DNA from: Rhizobium sp. FKL33
Lineage (GTDB): Bacteria > Pseudomonadota > Alphaproteobacteria > Rhizobiales > Rhizobiaceae
DNA length: 64,000 nt
Direction: 5' to 3'
NCBI RefSeq assembly: GCF_005222915.1
Contig: NZ_STFX01000021.1
Span: 114,998-178,997, forward strand
Shown here: positions 1-10,517 of the stretch, in pieces
Layout of the letters: each line of letters starts with the position of its first letter
How positions within the stretch are numbered: the stretch's first letter is position 1
Program-made: the position numbers and the translations under genes
The notes under the pieces: generated by a model
The model's database searches: none
Seen by the model: only the letters and a program-made list of their open reading frames with translations
Told to the model about the DNA's origin: nothing

Positions 1-680
1 CCGACGGCCATGTCGTCATTGTGGGCGTAGAGCGCGCAGATGTTCTTGCCGCCGTTTTCAGCCTTCAGGAAGCTTTCCATGACTTCCTTGCCCTTGGTGC
101 GGGTGAAGTCGCCGGTCTGGCTGCGGATGATCTTCAGGTTGTCATGGCCGGCGATCGCCTGCTCGAAGCCCTTCTTGCGGTCGATGGCGGGCGACGAACC
201 GGTCGTGCCCTGCAGTTCGACGATGTTGCAGGGCTTGTCCTTGGCGGTGTCGGCCAGCCACTTGCCGGCGACCGAGCCTTCATGGACGAGGTCCGAGGTG
301 ACGGCGGTCAGGTAAAGGCTCTTGTCGCTGTCGACGGTGCGGTCGAGCAGGATCACCGGAATATTGGCGTCCTTGGCTTCCGACAGCACGTCGTCCCAGC
401 CCGTTGCGACCACCGGAGCCACGAAGATCGCATCGACGCCCTGGGCGATGAAGGAGCGGATCGCCTTGATCTGGTTTTCCTGCTTCTGCTGCGCATCGGC
501 GAATTTCAGATCGACGCCGCGCTTCTCGGCTTCCTGCTTGGTCACCGTGGTTTCGGCGGCGCGCCAACCGGATTCAGACCCGATCTGCGAGAACCCCACC
601 GTCAGGGCCATAGCCTGACCTGCGGCGAAAAACGAGACAGCAAGAGCCGTGGCGCTCGCAAGCGCTTTGAACTTATTCAT
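1..680 (-). CDS. ytfQ: YtfQ-type galactofuranose/sugar ABC transporter substrate-binding protein (C-terminus cut by window edge)
   Basis: The minus-strand frame is open from an ATG at 680 to the window edge, giving about 226 N-terminal residues. Residues 1-25 look like a Sec signal peptide with cleavage after AMA. The mature start (LTVGFSQIGSESGWRAAE) and later stretches (FADAQQKQENQIKAIRSF, NIVELQGTTGSS, RSQTGDFTRTKGKEVMESF) match my memory of E. coli YtfQ, the periplasmic galactofuranose-binding protein. A GGAGG-like ribosome site (cctcc at 686-690 on the plus strand) precedes the ATG. The permease and ATPase genes would lie beyond position 1. The exact sugar in this organism is inferred; the fold and ABC role are well supported. 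Confidence 0.85.
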   Translation of the reverse strand, partial: MNKFKALASATALAVSFFAAGQAMALTVGFSQIGSESGWRAAETTVTKQEAEKRGVDLKFADAQQKQENQIKAIRSFIAQGVDAIFVAPVVATGWDDVLSEAKDANIPVILLDRTVDSDKSLYLTAVTSDLVHEGSVAGKWLADTAKDKPCNIVELQGTTGSSPAIDRKKGFEQAIAGHDNLKIIRSQTGDFTRTKGKEVMESFLKAENGGKNICALYAHNDDMAV

Positions 681-729
681 GATTTCCTCCCAAATGATGG
701 CTGCTCCACCAGCCGCGATCAAAAAATCA

Positions 730-747
730 TACAATAATATTTTTGTA
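730..747. promoter_or_regulatory. candidate operator palindrome upstream of ytfQ
   Basis: An AT-rich inverted repeat, TACAA-N8-TTGTA, lies about 50 bp upstream of the ytfQ ATG in an otherwise GC-rich region. Sugar ABC operons of this type are commonly controlled by LacI-family repressors with palindromic operators. No regulator gene is in the window, so this is a positional guess. The rest of 748-959 carries no gene that I can support and should hold the ppiD promoter. Confidence 0.25.
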
Positions 748-959
748 AAGCAGCAGTTATCCCTAATTCACGCTGCAAGTCACAGATGTATAAAAACGCT
801 CAGCTTTTTTTGCTTTCGCGACCGCGCCGCTCCGCCTGTCGCCGCCATTTTAACGCTTGCCACGCCGCCCGACGCATGAGTAAAAGCCTAGACCTTCGTC
901 CGGCCATAGTACGGACGCGCCTTCTATGAGGCGACAAGAATAACAATTTGGGACGCCCG

Positions 960-2846
960 ATGCTCGAACTTCTGCGTAAAGCCGCGAAAACCTGGGTCGC
1001 AAAGGCCCTGCTTATCCTTCTCGTCGCCTCGTTCGGCATCTGGGGCGTCCACAGCTCGATGTTCTCAGGCGCCAATGACGCCGTCGTGACCGTCGGCGAC
1101 CAAAAGGTGTCCAATTCGGAGTTCCAGTTCGTCTTCAACGGCGTCTATAGCCAGATGCAGCGGAGCATTCCCGGCCTGACGCTGGAACAGGCGAAGCTGT
1201 TCGGTCTCGAAAGCACGGTGTTCGGCCAGCTCGCTTCGGCTGCGGCGCTCGACCAGCTCGCCTCCGACATGAAGCTCGGAATGTCCGAAACGCGGCTGCT
1301 GCAGCTCATTCAGGAAGAGCCCGCCTTCAAGGATCCTTCCGGCGCCTTCAGCCGGCAGCTGATGGAGCGTCGCCTGTACGACGCCCGCATCCGCACCGAG
1401 GATTACATCAAGAACAAGGAGCGCGAGGCCGTGCGCGTGCAGATCGCCGACGCGGTCTCCAACGGCTTCACCCCTCCGGCGACGCTGACCAAGGCGCTCG
1501 AGGATTTCAGCAACGAACGCCGCACGATCGATTACCTGATCCTCACCAACGCCAATATCGATCCCATCGGCGCGCCGACGGATGCGGCGCTGGCCAAGTG
1601 GTTCGAAGACAACAAGGGCAAGTATCGCGCGCCTGAATACCGCAAGATCACCTATGTGAAGCTCGAGCCGTCCGACATCGCCGACGCGACCGCCGTCACC
1701 GACGAAGACGTGAAAGCCGATTACGACAAGCATATCGACGCCTATCGCACGGCTGAGACGCGCACCGTCGAACAGCTGACCTTCGCCAGCAAGGCCGAGG
1801 CTGACGCCGCCGCCGCCAAGCTGGCCGCCGGGACCACCTTCGACCAGCTGGTCGCCGAACAGGGCAAGACCGCGACCGACGTGCTGCTCGGCGACTTCAC
1901 CAAAGACAAGCTTCCGACCCCCGCAATGGCCGATGCGGCGTTCGCCGTGAAGACCGAAGGCGGCGTGACGCCGGTCACCGACGGCCTTCTGGGCCCCGTC
2001 ATCCTGCGCGTCACCAATATCAAGCCCGAAGTCGTCAAGCCGCTCGACGCGGTGAAGGACGACATCCGCAAGCAGCTCGCTCTGGTGCGCGCCAATGACG
2101 AGATCCAGGGCGTGCACGACCGCTTCGAGGACACCCGCGCTTCCGGCGCGTCCCTCGCCGAATCCGCCAGCCAGTTGCAGCTGAAGTCTGTGACGATCGA
2201 CGCCGTCGACGCCACCGGCCGCGATCCTTCCGAAAAGGAAGTCGCCAACCTGCCGGAACAGGCCAGGCTGCTGACCGAGGCCTTCAAGACCGACGAAGGC
2301 GTCGAACCCCTGCCGCTCGATCTCGCCAATGGCGGCTATGTCTGGTTCGAGGTCAACGGCGTCACGCCGGACCGCGACCGCAAGCTGGAGGAAGTCCGCG
2401 CCAAGGTGGTGGCCGACTGGACCCGCGAACAGCAGCAGCTCGCGCTCGCCAAGAAGGCCGAAGAAATTTCCAAGCAGGTGCGCGACGGCGCCAAGATCGC
2501 CGATGTCGCCGCGACGCTGAAGATCGCCGTCGAATCGAAGGCGGACATCAAGCGCGGCATGGATGACGCCGTGCTCGGCGCCGCCGCGATCAATGCCGCC
2601 TTCGGAGGTCCCGAAGGCTTTGTGACGGCGGCGGCCGGCGCGGATGGCCAGAGCCAGATCGTGCTCAAGGTCACCGACGTGCAGAACACCCCGCCGACCG
2701 ACGCGCTCGAAAACAATTCCGAGCAGATCAAGCAGGCCGCAGCGCGCGCCGGCGACGATTTCCTCGACCAGCTGGTCAGCGAATTGCAGGCGGAATATGG
2801 CGTTTCGGTCAACCGCACGCTCGCAAACCAGTTGATGGTCCGCTAA
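960..2846 (+). CDS. ppiD: PpiD-like peptidyl-prolyl cis-trans isomerase (SurA N-domain, inner-membrane anchored)
   Basis: A 628-aa protein with one N-terminal membrane helix (about residues 13-30) and a long periplasmic part. The N-terminal third is a SurA-like chaperone domain. Residues about 266-360 form a degenerate parvulin-type region (TVEQLTF ... [10 protein letters not shown] ... [10 protein letters not shown]). The family assists folding of proteins leaving the Sec translocon. The frame is open from a TTG at 948, but the ATG at 960 gives the usual [18 protein letters not shown] start, so I chose it; ggga at 950-953 may be the ribosome site. It is followed after 17 bp by trpD, an arrangement I remember from rhizobia. 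Confidence 0.9.
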   Translation: MLELLRKAAKTWVAKALLILLVASFGIWGVHSSMFSGANDAVVTVGDQKVSNSEFQFVFNGVYSQMQRSIPGLTLEQAKLFGLESTVFGQLASAAALDQLASDMKLGMSETRLLQLIQEEPAFKDPSGAFSRQLMERRLYDARIRTEDYIKNKEREAVRVQIADAVSNGFTPPATLTKALEDFSNERRTIDYLILTNANIDPIGAPTDAALAKWFEDNKGKYRAPEYRKITYVKLEPSDIADATAVTDEDVKADYDKHIDAYRTAETRTVEQLTFASKAEADAAAAKLAAGTTFDQLVAEQGKTATDVLLGDFTKDKLPTPAMADAAFAVKTEGGVTPVTDGLLGPVILRVTNIKPEVVKPLDAVKDDIRKQLALVRANDEIQGVHDRFEDTRASGASLAESASQLQLKSVTIDAVDATGRDPSEKEVANLPEQARLLTEAFKTDEGVEPLPLDLANGGYVWFEVNGVTPDRDRKLEEVRAKVVADWTREQQQLALAKKAEEISKQVRDGAKIADVAATLKIAVESKADIKRGMDDAVLGAAAINAAFGGPEGFVTAAAGADGQSQIVLKVTDVQNTPPTDALENNSEQIKQAAARAGDDFLDQLVSELQAEYGVSVNRTLANQLMVR

Positions 2847-2863
2847 CTCCGGGGGGAACAGCC

Positions 2864-3874
2864 ATGGCCGACCTGAAGCCCTATCTCGCCAAGGTGGCGG
2901 CCGGTCAGCCGCTTGCCGCGGACGACGCCCGGGCCGCCTTCGACATCATCATGTCGGGCGGCGCGACGCCCAGCCAGATCGGCGCCTTTCTGATGGGCCT
3001 GCGGGTGCGCGGCGAAACCGTGGAGGAAATCCAGGGCGCCGTCAGCACCATGCGCGACAAGATGCTGACGGTGGAAGCGCCCGACAACGCCATCGACATC
3101 GTCGGCACCGGCGGCGACGGCGCGCATACCTACAACATCTCGACGCTGGCCTCGATCATCACCGCAGGCGCAGGCGTGCCTGTGGCCAAGCACGGCAATC
3201 GCGCCCAGAGCTCGAAATCCGGCACGGCGGATGCGTTGTCGGCGCTCGGCGTCAAGCTCGACATCACGCCCGACGTGACGGCGCGCTGCATCGCCGAAGC
3301 CGGCATCGGCTTCATGTTCGCCCAGCAGCATCATTCGGCCATGCGCTTCGTGGGGCCCACCCGCGTGGAGCTCGGCACGCGCACCATCTTCAACCTGCTC
3401 GGACCGCTCTCCAATCCCGCCGGCGTCAAGCGTCAGCTGCTCGGCGTCTATGCGCCGCAATGGCTGCGCCCGGTCGCCGAAGCCCTCAGGGGCCTCGGCT
3501 CGACCGATGTCTGGGTGGTGCATGGCGACGGCCTCGACGAGATCACGCTGACCGGTGAAACCCAGGTCGTGGCGCTGCAGAATGGCGAGATCCGTGAATT
3601 CACGCTGACGCCTTCCGATTTCGGCATGCAGCCGATCACGCTCGACGAGATCCGCGGCGGCGACGGCGAACATAACGCCGGCGCGCTCAGGGCGATTCTC
3701 GATGGCGCGACCAATGCCTATCGCAATATTTCCGTCGCCAACGCCGCCGCCGCGCTCGTGGTCGCCGGCAAGGCGAAGGATATTGCCGAGGGCGTGACCG
3801 TTGCCGAACATTCGTTGTCCTCGGGCTCCGCCCGGGCCGCGCTTGACCGGCTGATCGCCGTTTCCAATTCGTGA
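2864..3874 (+). CDS. trpD: Anthranilate phosphoribosyltransferase
   Basis: A 336-aa protein of normal TrpD length. It joins anthranilate to PRPP in tryptophan biosynthesis. The glycine-rich PRPP loop [13 protein letters not shown] lies near residues 80-92, and the conserved [15 protein letters not shown] follows near 106. [17 protein letters not shown] and DEITLTGET are also family hallmarks. A gggggga ribosome site sits just before the ATG. It lies 7 bp upstream of trpC in the same run. Catalytic motifs are intact, and I see nothing unusual. Confidence 0.97.
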   Translation: MADLKPYLAKVAAGQPLAADDARAAFDIIMSGGATPSQIGAFLMGLRVRGETVEEIQGAVSTMRDKMLTVEAPDNAIDIVGTGGDGAHTYNISTLASIITAGAGVPVAKHGNRAQSSKSGTADALSALGVKLDITPDVTARCIAEAGIGFMFAQQHHSAMRFVGPTRVELGTRTIFNLLGPLSNPAGVKRQLLGVYAPQWLRPVAEALRGLGSTDVWVVHGDGLDEITLTGETQVVALQNGEIREFTLTPSDFGMQPITLDEIRGGDGEHNAGALRAILDGATNAYRNISVANAAAALVVAGKAKDIAEGVTVAEHSLSSGSARAALDRLIAVSNS

Positions 3875-3881
3875 GGCTGAC

Positions 3882-4694
3882 ATGGCCGATATCCTGAAAA
3901 AGATCGAACTCTACAAGCGCCAGGAAATCAAAGCCGCCATGGCCTCGGTGTCGCTCGCCGATCTCAAGGCGAAGATTGCCGGTGTCGACGCCCCTCGCGG
4001 CTTTCTCGCCGCGCTTGAGAAGAAGCGCGACGCCGGCCTTTTCGGTCTGATCGCCGAAATCAAGAAGGCCAGCCCGTCCAAGGGCCTGATCCGCGCCGAT
4101 TTCGATCCGCCGGCGCTGGCCAAGGCCTATGAGCAGGGCGGCGCCGCCTGCCTGTCGGTGCTGACCGACGGGCCAAGCTTTCAGGGCGCGCCGGAATTTT
4201 TGACCGCCGCCCGCGCGGCCTGCGCCCTGCCCGCTTTGCGCAAGGATTTTCTCTTCGTTCCCTATCAGGTCTATGAAGCGCGCGCCTGGGGCGCCGATTG
4301 CATCCTGATCATCATGGCCTCGCTGACCGACGACGAAGCCGAAGCGCTCGAAGACACTGCTTTTGAACTCGGCATGGACGTGCTGATCGAAGTGCATGAC
4401 GAAGCCGAGACAGAGCGGGCTCTGCGCCTGAAGTCGCGGATGATCGGCGTCAACAACCGCAATCTCCGTAGTTTCGAGGTCGACCTCGCCACCTCCGAGC
4501 GGCTTGCAGGCATGGTTCCGAGCGATCGTCTGCTGGTCGGCGAAAGCGGCATCTTCACGCTGGCGGATTGCGACCGGCTCAAGGCCTCGGGCATCTCGAC
4601 CTTCCTGGTCGGCGAAAGCCTGATGCGAAAGGCCGATGTGACCGCCGCCACCCGCGAACTCCTCGGCCTCGCCTCGCCTTCGGAAGCCGCCTGA
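3882..4694 (+). CDS. trpC: Indole-3-glycerol-phosphate synthase
   Basis: A 270-aa TIM-barrel enzyme that converts CdRP to indole-3-glycerol phosphate. The signature [12 protein letters not shown] with the catalytic lysine is present near residues 58-69, along with [13 protein letters not shown] and VGESGI, as expected for monofunctional TrpC. There is no fused TrpF domain. It follows trpD by 7 bp and precedes moaC by 1 bp, so the two tryptophan genes are translated in the same run as the molybdopterin genes. Confidence 0.97.
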   Translation: MADILKKIELYKRQEIKAAMASVSLADLKAKIAGVDAPRGFLAALEKKRDAGLFGLIAEIKKASPSKGLIRADFDPPALAKAYEQGGAACLSVLTDGPSFQGAPEFLTAARAACALPALRKDFLFVPYQVYEARAWGADCILIIMASLTDDEAEALEDTAFELGMDVLIEVHDEAETERALRLKSRMIGVNNRNLRSFEVDLATSERLAGMVPSDRLLVGESGIFTLADCDRLKASGISTFLVGESLMRKADVTAATRELLGLASPSEAA

Positions 4695-4695
4695 G

Positions 4696-5181
4696 ATGAG
4701 CGAGAGCCTCACTCATATCGGCGCGTCCGGCGAGGCTCACATGGTCGATGTCGGCGACAAGACCGAGACGGTCCGTATTGCGGTGGCCGAAGGAGCGGTG
4801 CGCATGCGCGCCGACACGCTCACACTCATTCTCTCCGGCGACGCCAAGAAAGGCGACGTGCTGGGCACGGCCCGGCTCGCTGGCATCATGGCGGCAAAGA
4901 AGACCTCGGACCTCATTCCGCTCTGCCATCCGCTGATGATCAGCAAGGTGACGGTCGACATCACGCCGGACGCCGACCTGCCCGGCCTTCGCGTCGAAGC
5001 CATGGTCAAGCTGACCGGCAAGACAGGCGTGGAGATGGAAGCGTTGACCGCCGTTTCGGTCGCCTGCCTCACCATCTACGACATGGCCAAAGCCGCCGAC
5101 AAAGCGATGGAGATCATCGACATCAGGCTGAAGAGCAAGTCCGGCGGCAAATCCGGCGATTTCGTCAGGGACGCGGGTTGA
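4696..5181 (+). CDS. moaC: Cyclic pyranopterin monophosphate synthase MoaC
   Basis: A 161-aa protein that completes the first stage of molybdenum cofactor synthesis, together with MoaA (not in the window). The start [18 protein letters not shown], the active-site stretch [13 protein letters not shown], and [23 protein letters not shown] are diagnostic. It lies 1 bp after trpC and 1 bp before moeA, indicating translational coupling. No anomalies are visible. Confidence 0.97.
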   Translation: MSESLTHIGASGEAHMVDVGDKTETVRIAVAEGAVRMRADTLTLILSGDAKKGDVLGTARLAGIMAAKKTSDLIPLCHPLMISKVTVDITPDADLPGLRVEAMVKLTGKTGVEMEALTAVSVACLTIYDMAKAADKAMEIIDIRLKSKSGGKSGDFVRDAG

Positions 5182-5182
5182 G

Positions 5183-6409
5183 ATGGCCGGGCCGCTGATC
5201 CCGGTCGAAGAGGCGCAAGCCCGCCTACTGGCCGCAGCCCGCCCGATCGAGACGCGTGAGACGCTGCCGATCTGGGACGCCGATCAGCGCGTGCTGGCCG
5301 ACCCCGTGGTTTCGCGCATCACCCAGCCCCCCTTCGACGCCTCCGCCATGGATGGCTACGCCTTCAGGCGCGGCGACGTCACGCAAATCGGCGACGCCCT
5401 CTCCGTCACAGGCGAATCGGCGGCAGGCCGCTCCTTTGCAGGCGAGGTCGGGGCCGGACAGGCGGTGCGCATCTTCACCGGCGCGCCCGTGCCGAAAGGC
5501 GCCGACACCGTGCTGTTGCAGGAAGACGCGGTGCGCCGGGAAGGCGACAGGATCGAACTCGCCTTCCTGCCGGATCTCGGCCGTCATATCCGCCCGCGCG
5601 GGCAGGATTTCGTCGAAGGCGAAGTCGTGCTTGCGGAGGGTCTGTTGCTCGACCCGGGCCGGCTGATGCTGGCCGCGGCCTCGAACCACGCCGCAATCAC
5701 AGTCTACAAGCGTCCGCTTGTCGGCCTCATCGCCACCGGCGACGAATTGCGCGAGCCCGGCAGCGAACTCGGCCCGGACCAGATCGTTGCGTCGAGCGTT
5801 TTCGCCATCGCGGCGCTGGCGCGCCGGGCCGGCGCGGATGTCGAAAATTTCGGCATCGTCGCCGACGATCCCAAGGCGATCGCCGACGCGGTCGACCGCG
5901 CCAAGGCCAGGGGCGTGGACGTCATCGTCACCCTGGGCGGCGCCTCGGTCGGCGATCATGATCTCGTCCAGTCGACGCTGATCGGTCTCGGCATGCGGCT
6001 CGATTTCTGGCGCATCGCCATGCGGCCGGGCAAGCCGCTGATGGTCGGCGCGCTCGGCGACATCCAGGTGCTCGGCTTGCCGGGCAATCCGGTGTCCAGC
6101 ATGGTTTGCGGCCTATTGTTCCTGGAGCCGCTTGTTGCAACGCTGGCGCGGCGCGCCCCGCCCGACCGACGGACCGCCGCGATCACCGAAACCGATCTCG
6201 CAGCCAACGACCACCGGCAGGATTATTTGCGCGCAAGGCTGCATCATAATGACGACGGCCGGCTGGTCGTTCGCTCCTACGGCAAGCAGGATTCGTCGCA
6301 GATGAAGATCTTCGCCAATTCCGAGGCGCTGATCATCCGTCCGCCGAACGCTCCGGCGGTCAAGGCCGGCGAGACCTGCGAGATTCTCGTCCTGCGGGCC
6401 GGCGATTAA
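5183..6409 (+). CDS. moeA: Molybdopterin molybdenumtransferase MoeA
   Basis: A 408-aa protein that inserts molybdate into adenylylated molybdopterin. It shows the MoeA N-terminal domain (PPFDASAMDGYAFR near residues 49-62), the central MoCF-binding domain (ATGDEL, TLGGASVGDHD, MRPGKPLM, LPGNPVSS), and a C-terminal beta domain. It is the last gene of the co-directional ppiD-trpDC-moaC-moeA run and ends 3 bp from the stop of the convergent comEC. As I recall, several Rhizobiaceae have lexA in the next position; it is absent here. Confidence 0.96.
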   Translation: MAGPLIPVEEAQARLLAAARPIETRETLPIWDADQRVLADPVVSRITQPPFDASAMDGYAFRRGDVTQIGDALSVTGESAAGRSFAGEVGAGQAVRIFTGAPVPKGADTVLLQEDAVRREGDRIELAFLPDLGRHIRPRGQDFVEGEVVLAEGLLLDPGRLMLAAASNHAAITVYKRPLVGLIATGDELREPGSELGPDQIVASSVFAIAALARRAGADVENFGIVADDPKAIADAVDRAKARGVDVIVTLGGASVGDHDLVQSTLIGLGMRLDFWRIAMRPGKPLMVGALGDIQVLGLPGNPVSSMVCGLLFLEPLVATLARRAPPDRRTAAITETDLAANDHRQDYLRARLHHNDDGRLVVRSYGKQDSSQMKIFANSEALIIRPPNAPAVKAGETCEILVLRAGD

Positions 6410-6412
6410 GCT

Positions 6413-8803
6413 CTATTCCACGAACTTGTCCTGCCGCCAGTCATAGGCGCGGTGCCGCTGCCACGGGCGGCTGATCGAGGTGAAGGACGACGTTTCCTCG
6501 AACGTCGCCCCCTTCACGGAAATCTCCAGCGTTCCCGTTCGGCGCAGGCTCGCCAGCGTCACCAGTCGCGCCCCGGAGCGGCATTCGTCGAAACCCAGCC
6601 TCACCGGCGCCACGACGATCTCGAACTCATCACAGGCCGGCCCGGCGAATGCCGCCCTCGCGATGACCACCACCCTGATGGCGTCCGTTACGCGACCGGC
6701 GCAGAAACCGTTCTTTTCACACAGGAACCGGCTCGACGGCAGCGACGCCTTCATTATGCGCATTCGTTCCCTCACCGCGTCGAGATCGGCGGGCGGCGCA
6801 TCCCTGCCCGGACGCGGCAGATCGAGGGAGGCGGACATATCAGGCTTGTCGATCCTGTCGCGCCGGAGAGCCCGCCGCCATTGATCGACGATAAAGGCCT
6901 CCGGCTTTTGCTCATTGACCGCGATTCCCTCCCCGGTCGTCAGCCCGAGCAGTCGACCGCTTTCGTGAATGATCAGGCGCGGCGGTGATGGTCCCGGCGT
7001 AACGGCGAGAGCCGCTGCCGCCATCAGACAAAGACCGAGGCCGGCGAGCCGCAGCCGGCTGCGGCACAGCGCCAGAATCAGCAGGCCCGTGGCGACGCTC
7101 ACGAAGAACCAGCCCGGCAGCCGTCCGGTCACCCAATCTCCGCCGAGCGAGGCCGTCCAATGCGCCACTCCGATCACCCAGCCGAGCCCCCAGCCCATGA
7201 TTTCGAGCGGCAGCCAGTCGAGACCGAACGGCATCAGCAGCAGCGCGATCAATCCGCAGGGCATGACGATGAAGGAGATGATCGGCATGGCCAGGAGATT
7301 GGCGAGCAGCCCCCAGGCGGCCAGCCGGTGAAAATGTTCGGCGGAGAATAACGCCGTCGAAAACCCGCCGATCAGCGATGTGACGAAGACGGCCATGAAG
7401 AAGCGCCATATCGGCGCCATCGGTCGCAGCAGCGGCATGACCTCGACCAGCGACGGACCGCTGTCGCGCCGCAGCCAGGCCGAATAGCCGGCGACCAGCG
7501 CAATGGTCGCCGCATAGGACATCTGAAAGCCCGGCCCCAGCACGGCGGATGGCGTTGCAGCCAGGATGATCATCGCCGACAGCGCCACATTGCGCAGGCT
7601 GATGGCGCGCCGTCCCGAGATGGCGGCGATCAGCATGATCGCCATCATCACATAGGCGCGCTCTGCAGAGACAGCAAAACCGGAGATCAGGTAGTAGCCG
7701 GTCACGGTGACGAGCGCGCCCACGGCTGCGATGCGCTTGACCGGCCAGCTATGCGCAATCCGCTGCGACAGGCTGAGCGCCATCCGCAAGCCGACGAAGA
7801 ACAGGCCGGCGGCGAGCGCCATATTGAGACCCGAAATCGCCACGATATGGGCGAGCCCGGACAGTCGCAGCGCCTCGGTCGTTTCCTTGGAGATCGCCCG
7901 CCGGTCGTCGGTCACCATCGATGCGGCGAAGGCGCCGACATCGCCCGGCAATATGGAGCGGATTCTCGCGCTGATCGCCAGCCGCAGCGGTTCGATCCAG
8001 CCGACCGCGCGACGCAAAAGGTTCGCTTCGTCAGCGGACGACGGCGCGTCCCACGGTTCGGGCGCGCCATAGAAATAGCCCTGCGCGCCGAGGTCGGAAA
8101 AATAGGCGTCGAAGGCGAAGTCGTTGAGGCCGCGCAGCGCCGGCCCCGAGGGCGGCGTCAGGCGCGCCCTGCCCTCGATTCCCTCGCCCAGATCGATCGC
8201 CTCGCCGCTCCCTCCCGTCACCGTCACGATATCGGGCGGCCGCTTCAGCCGGGGACGCTCGGTTTCCTCCACCCGGATCCTGTAGCGCCAACGGCCGCGT
8301 CCATCCGTTTCGCGCGTTTCCACCCGTCCGCGGATCGTCGTGGTGACCGGACCATCGAGAAGCAGCGTTCCGGCCCGCCGGCTTTCCCAGTCGGCGGCCA
8401 TGGCGCCGGCGGTGGCAAGAAAGGCCGCCGCCGCAAGCGCACGTTCCCCGGGCCTCTCCCGGCTCAGCAGAAACGCCGGCACTCCGGAGAGGAAAAGCAG
8501 GATCAGCAGCGCGGTGAGCGATGGCGTCGCATCGGCGGCGAACCACAGCGCAGCGCCCGCGCCAAACATGACCGGCGCCCAGAGGAACACATGGCCGAAT
8601 TCCGCCTCGACGCGTAAGCCGGCGCGGAATTCTGCGCCGATCCTGCCGATCGGAAGGCTGAGACCGGGCGGCGGCGCAGGCCTTTCCGGCGCCAATTCTC
8701 CCTGCTGCGACAGCGCGCGCGGCAAGAGTTGCGAGTCGAGATCGGCGTCGTCGAAGACGATCCGTCGCGCCGCCTGTCTTTCCGCCTCGCCTGCTTCCGC
8801 CAT
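6413..8803 (-). CDS. comEC: ComEC/Rec2-family DNA uptake channel protein
   Basis: A membrane protein of about 797 aa. It has an N-terminal DUF4131-like soluble domain and a core Competence domain (SGLAHIVAISGLNMALAAGLFF, about residue 310 onward) with many hydrophobic helices. The C-terminal tail corresponds to the metallo-beta-lactamase-like domain of ComEC but shows no HxHxDH metal motif. ComEC forms the inner-membrane channel for transforming DNA. The frame is open up to 8956, but the ATG at 8803 (MAEAGEAERQAARR), preceded by a G-rich ggggg, looks the better start. No other competence gene is nearby. Confidence 0.88.
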   Translation of the reverse strand: MAEAGEAERQAARRIVFDDADLDSQLLPRALSQQGELAPERPAPPPGLSLPIGRIGAEFRAGLRVEAEFGHVFLWAPVMFGAGAALWFAADATPSLTALLILLFLSGVPAFLLSRERPGERALAAAAFLATAGAMAADWESRRAGTLLLDGPVTTTIRGRVETRETDGRGRWRYRIRVEETERPRLKRPPDIVTVTGGSGEAIDLGEGIEGRARLTPPSGPALRGLNDFAFDAYFSDLGAQGYFYGAPEPWDAPSSADEANLLRRAVGWIEPLRLAISARIRSILPGDVGAFAASMVTDDRRAISKETTEALRLSGLAHIVAISGLNMALAAGLFFVGLRMALSLSQRIAHSWPVKRIAAVGALVTVTGYYLISGFAVSAERAYVMMAIMLIAAISGRRAISLRNVALSAMIILAATPSAVLGPGFQMSYAATIALVAGYSAWLRRDSGPSLVEVMPLLRPMAPIWRFFMAVFVTSLIGGFSTALFSAEHFHRLAAWGLLANLLAMPIISFIVMPCGLIALLLMPFGLDWLPLEIMGWGLGWVIGVAHWTASLGGDWVTGRLPGWFFVSVATGLLILALCRSRLRLAGLGLCLMAAAALAVTPGPSPPRLIIHESGRLLGLTTGEGIAVNEQKPEAFIVDQWRRALRRDRIDKPDMSASLDLPRPGRDAPPADLDAVRERMRIMKASLPSSRFLCEKNGFCAGRVTDAIRVVVIARAAFAGPACDEFEIVVAPVRLGFDECRSGARLVTLASLRRTGTLEISVKGATFEETSSFTSISRPWQRHRAYDWRQDKFVE

Positions 8804-9084
8804 TTCGCCGGCCCCCGGCGAAGATTGCAACTGATGTTTGCAAAATTCAACGTTAAAACGTCGCGGCCCCGATTTGATCAGAGTTGAACGAAGTGCAAAC
8901 CGATTTAATCCATTCTCATAAAAATTTTCTTTGATTTCCGGGTTTTGCAGTGCCAAAACCTCAACTGCATCGCAGCAATACCTCTTTGGTATGGTTGGCT
9001 TTGTTCAAGAAATCAGATAGCAAAAGCGCGCACTGAAATTGTGGCGGCTTTGTGGCTGCATCCCTATCCTGAACGGAGGATATT

Positions 9085-10374
9085 ATGGCTGATAAGAAAG
9101 CGGTTATTTCGCTCGACGGCAAACAGGTTGAGCTCAACGTCCGATCGGGATCGATCGGGCCTGACGTCGTCGACATCGCGCCGCTCTACAAAGCTGCCAA
9201 CGCCTTCACCTATGACCCGGGCTTCACTTCGACGGCGTCCTGCGAATCCAAGATCACCTATATCGACGGCGACGAAGGCGTTCTGCTGCATCGCGGCTAC
9301 CCGATCGATCAGCTGGCCGAACAGGGCGACTTCCTCGAAGTCTGCTACCTCCTGCTGTACGGCGACCTGCCGACGGCGGCCCAGAAGAAGGATTTCGACA
9401 ACCGCGTCACGCGCCACACCATGGTGCATGAGCAGATGAGCCGCTTCTTCACCGGCTACCGTCGCGACGCGCACCCGATGGCGGTGATGTGCGGCACGGT
9501 CGGCGCGCTCTCGGCCTTCTATCACGACTCGACCGACATCACCGATCCGCATCAGCGCATGGTCGCTTCGCTGCGTATGATCGCCAAGATGCCGACGATC
9601 GCCGCCATGGCCTATAAGTATCATATCGGCCAGCCCTTCGTGTATCCGAAGAACGATCTCGATTACGCCGCCAACTTCCTGCACATGTGCTTCGCGGTCC
9701 CCTGCGAAGAGTACAAGGTGAACCCGGTTCTGGCCCGCGCCATGGATCGCATCTTCATCCTGCACGCCGACCATGAGCAGAACGCCTCGACCTCGACCGT
9801 GCGCCTCGCCGGTTCGTCGGGCGCCAACCCCTTCGCCTGCATCGCCGCCGGCATCGCCTGCCTCTGGGGCCCCGCTCATGGCGGCGCCAACGAAGCGGCC
9901 CTCAACATGCTGGCCGAAATCGGCTCGGTCGAGCGCATTCCGCAATATGTCGCCAAGGCCAAGGACAAGAACGATCCGTTCCGCCTGATGGGCTTCGGTC
10001 ACCGCGTCTACAAGAACTACGACCCGCGCGCCAAGATCATGCAGAAGACCTGCCATGAAGTGCTCGGCGAACTCGGCGTAAAGGATGATCCGCTGCTCGA
10101 AGTGGCGATGGAGCTCGAGCGCATCGCGCTGTCGGATGAATATTTCATCGAAAAGAAGCTCTACCCGAACATCGACTTCTATTCGGGCATCACGCTGAAG
10201 GCGATGGGCTTCCCCACCGAAATGTTCACCGTGCTGTTCGCGCTCGCCCGCACCGTCGGCTGGGTCGCCCAGTGGAACGAAATGATCGAGGATCCGCAGC
10301 AGCGCATCGGTCGTCCGCGCCAGCTCTATGTCGGCGCTCCGCTGCGCGACTACGTGCCGCTCTCCAAGCGCTGA
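9085..10374 (+). CDS. gltA: Type II citrate synthase
   Basis: A 429-aa enzyme that condenses acetyl-CoA with oxaloacetate at the entry to the TCA cycle. The catalytic histidine regions [14 protein letters not shown] (near residue 227), [11 protein letters not shown] and [14 protein letters not shown] are intact. The length and N-terminal beta domain fit the NADH-sensitive hexameric type of Gram-negative bacteria. A strong ribosome site (ggagg at 9075-9079) precedes the ATG. It is monocistronic, with its own terminator right after the stop. The 281 bp upstream hold no supported gene. Confidence 0.98.
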   Translation: MADKKAVISLDGKQVELNVRSGSIGPDVVDIAPLYKAANAFTYDPGFTSTASCESKITYIDGDEGVLLHRGYPIDQLAEQGDFLEVCYLLLYGDLPTAAQKKDFDNRVTRHTMVHEQMSRFFTGYRRDAHPMAVMCGTVGALSAFYHDSTDITDPHQRMVASLRMIAKMPTIAAMAYKYHIGQPFVYPKNDLDYAANFLHMCFAVPCEEYKVNPVLARAMDRIFILHADHEQNASTSTVRLAGSSGANPFACIAAGIACLWGPAHGGANEAALNMLAEIGSVERIPQYVAKAKDKNDPFRLMGFGHRVYKNYDPRAKIMQKTCHEVLGELGVKDDPLLEVAMELERIALSDEYFIEKKLYPNIDFYSGITLKAMGFPTEMFTVLFALARTVGWVAQWNEMIEDPQQRIGRPRQLYVGAPLRDYVPLSKR

Positions 10375-10398
10375 GCCGCAGCGATCGCAAATGCATCG

Positions 10399-10426
10399 AG
10401 CCGGGTCCTTCGGGGCCCGGCTTTTT
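10399..10426 (+). terminator. Intrinsic terminator of gltA
   Basis: A 10-bp stem (AGCCGGGTCC pairing with GGGCCCGGCT, one G-T wobble) with a TTCG tetraloop is followed by TTTTT, 25 bp after the gltA stop. Confidence 0.85.
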
Positions 10427-10456
10427 CATGTCGTGGCGTTGGGAACGGACAAACAA

Positions 10457-10493
10457 AAAGCCCGCGCCAGCCAGATCGGCGGCGCGGGCTTTG
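10457..10493 (-). terminator. Terminator between gltA and the DUF3126 gene
   Basis: A perfect 12-bp stem, AAAGCCCGCGCC / GGCGCGGGCTTT. Read on the minus strand it is followed by a run of T, so it should end the cysE-DUF3126 transcript. It also faces readthrough from gltA. Confidence 0.8.
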
Positions 10494-10517
10494 TAATTCA
10501 AATGCGGTTGGCGGCGA

